DNA from: Maribacter spongiicola
GTDB lineage: Bacteria; Bacteroidota; Bacteroidia; Flavobacteriales; Flavobacteriaceae
DNA length: 64,000 nucleotides
Assembly: GCF_004364165.1 (NCBI RefSeq)
Contig: NZ_SOAY01000011.1
Location: 62,001 to 126,000, forward strand
Direction: 5' to 3'
Below the pieces are notes generated by a model that worked only from the letters and a program-made list of their open reading frames with translations, was not told the origin of the DNA and made no database searches. Both the position numbers and the translations under genes were made by a program. Shown piece after piece: positions 63,194-64,000 of this stretch (positions are counted from its first letter, which is position 1; each line of letters starts with the position of its first letter).

Positions 63194-64000
63194 ATGAAAA
63201 CAAAATTCTTAAGCATTTCATTAGTTTTAACTTCAGCGTTATTACTTCTGTCTTTTACGGCATCTGATGAAGAAATTAAATCAGATGATCCTTTTATTGT
63301 TGTTCTAGATGCAGGGCATGGTGGTCATGATCCTGGTAACTTGGGTAATGGTTATTTAGAGAAAAAAATAGCCTTGAACATTGTATTGAAGGTGGGCGAA
63401 ATTCTCTCGACCAATAAAGACATAAAAGTTATTTATACGCGAAAAGATGACACGTTTATTGATCTTTATGTTAGAGGCGAGGTTGCCAATAAAGCAAATG
63501 CTGATTTGTTTGTATCTGTTCATTGCGATTCTCATACATCAGATGCACATGGGGCAGGTACATTTGTATTAGGACTTCATGCTAATAAGCAGAACTTTGA
63601 AATTGCGAAGAAAGAAAACTCCGTTATATATTTAGAGGATAATTACGAGAATAGATATGCCGATTACGATATTAATTCTCCCGAATCTGTTATTAGACTT
63701 ACGATTATGCAAGAAGAATTTTTAGATCAAAGTGTGGCTTTGGCAACAATGATTCAAGAGAATTTTTCTTCTAAATTGAAAAGAACGGATAGAAAGGTAA
63801 AGCAAGCAGGTTTTATAGTTCTGCACCAAACCTTTATGCCAAGTGTTTTGGTCGAAACCGGCTTCTTGACGAATAAAGATGAGGGTGCTTATTTAAATTC
63901 TACTAAGGGTCAAAATGATATGGGCGATGCTATCGCTAAAGCGATATTGCATTATAAAGAAGGCGTACAGCCAACTGTTCGTTCTGTAGCCACTACTGTA
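63194..64000 (+). CDS. N-acetylmuramoyl-L-alanine amidase (3' truncated by window)
   Basis: The first 269 codons run off the window end. A signal peptide (about residues 1-22, ending FTAS) is followed by an Amidase_3 zinc domain (about residues 33-258). The domain shows VVLDAGHGGHDPGN (zinc His), Glu in LEKKIALNI, SVHCDSH (zinc His), and the catalytic VETGFLTN. It cuts the bond between MurNAc and L-alanine in peptidoglycan, producing denuded glycan that the DigH-like lipoprotein could process. Bacteroidota homologues usually carry a C-terminal SPOR or low-complexity part that would lie beyond this window. Confidence 0.92.
   Translation, partial: MKTKFLSISLVLTSALLLLSFTASDEEIKSDDPFIVVLDAGHGGHDPGNLGNGYLEKKIALNIVLKVGEILSTNKDIKVIYTRKDDTFIDLYVRGEVANKANADLFVSVHCDSHTSDAHGAGTFVLGLHANKQNFEIAKKENSVIYLEDNYENRYADYDINSPESVIRLTIMQEEFLDQSVALATMIQENFSSKLKRTDRKVKQAGFIVLHQTFMPSVLVETGFLTNKDEGAYLNSTKGQNDMGDAIAKAILHYKEGVQPTVRSVATTV

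Noticed and set aside
63037..63267. Short plus-strand frame in the lptD-amidase gap
   Set aside because: It overlaps the promoter, the lptD start and the amidase signal peptide in another frame; no homology recognised.

Overview
The window looks like a chromosomal segment of a marine-type member of the Flavobacteriaceae (Bacteroidota), possibly close to Maribacter or Zobellia; the genus is only a guess. The evidence is an AT-rich sequence, A-rich translation starts without clear Shine-Dalgarno sites, TAnnTTTG-type promoter boxes, a SusC/SusD pair, a giant SprB-repeat protein with a type IX secretion (type B) C-terminal signal, a flavobacterial long LepB, DUF5683, DUF6122, DUF4159 and a NagB/PIG-L fusion. 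I saw no rRNA, tRNA, CRISPR array, transposase, integrase or phage gene, and no clear pseudogene. Most of the window is core chromosome.

Layout. 1-3482 (+): 3' end of mutL, two tandem rhomboid proteases and a membrane-anchored endonuclease/exonuclease/phosphatase protein. 3472-9221 (-): a tightly packed run transcribed as parA, parB, DUF5683, dapB, lepB, wbqC-like and DUF6122. 9410-10356 (-): uridine kinase translationally coupled to an FtsB/DivIC-like division protein. 10461-13566 (+): a Bcr/CflA-type MFS exporter and a TPR lipoprotein. 13630-17597 (-): an acetate uptake and activation operon (DUF4212 partner, ActP-like symporter, acetyl-CoA synthetase). 17730-27753: a peptidoglycan recycling island. 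27845-47139: PQQ-type sugar dehydrogenase (-), the 8.6-kb adhesin (+), an esterase lipoprotein (+), a large FG-GAP/UnbV lipoprotein (-) and susD/susC (-). 47537-52297 (-): an operon of tsaD, rsmE, DUF4159, an AI-2E-family membrane protein and a PG_1098-like methyltransferase. 52363-59925 (+): TamB-like protein, pfkA, gapA and a BadF-type N-acetylglucosamine kinase. 59930-64000: ridA-like and lptD (-), and the start of an N-acetylmuramoyl-L-alanine amidase (+) that is cut by the window end.

How it fits together. The most coherent system is cell-wall sugar salvage. A DigH/GHL10-like lipoprotein and the amidase would trim glycan, an AmpG-like carrier imports muropeptides, and NagZ, AnmK and MurQ turn anhydro-muropeptide sugars into GlcNAc-6-phosphate. 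A GlcNAc kinase next to pfkA and gapA can feed free GlcNAc into the same pool. No nagA is present here. Instead NagB is fused to a PIG-L/LmbE-type deacetylase domain that could supply the missing GlcNAc-6-P deacetylation; its NagB part also has Thr where the E. coli catalytic relay has Asp141. A DeoR regulator diverges from nagB and a terminator-like hairpin sits 9 bases upstream of the next operon's first start codon, so regulation by repression and attenuation is plausible.

Other items worth attention are a MutL C-terminal domain without recognisable endonuclease motifs, a cluster of perfect 12-bp palindromes upstream of susC, an orphan giant adhesin with no SprF-like partner beside it, and several starts that promoter positions help to correct.
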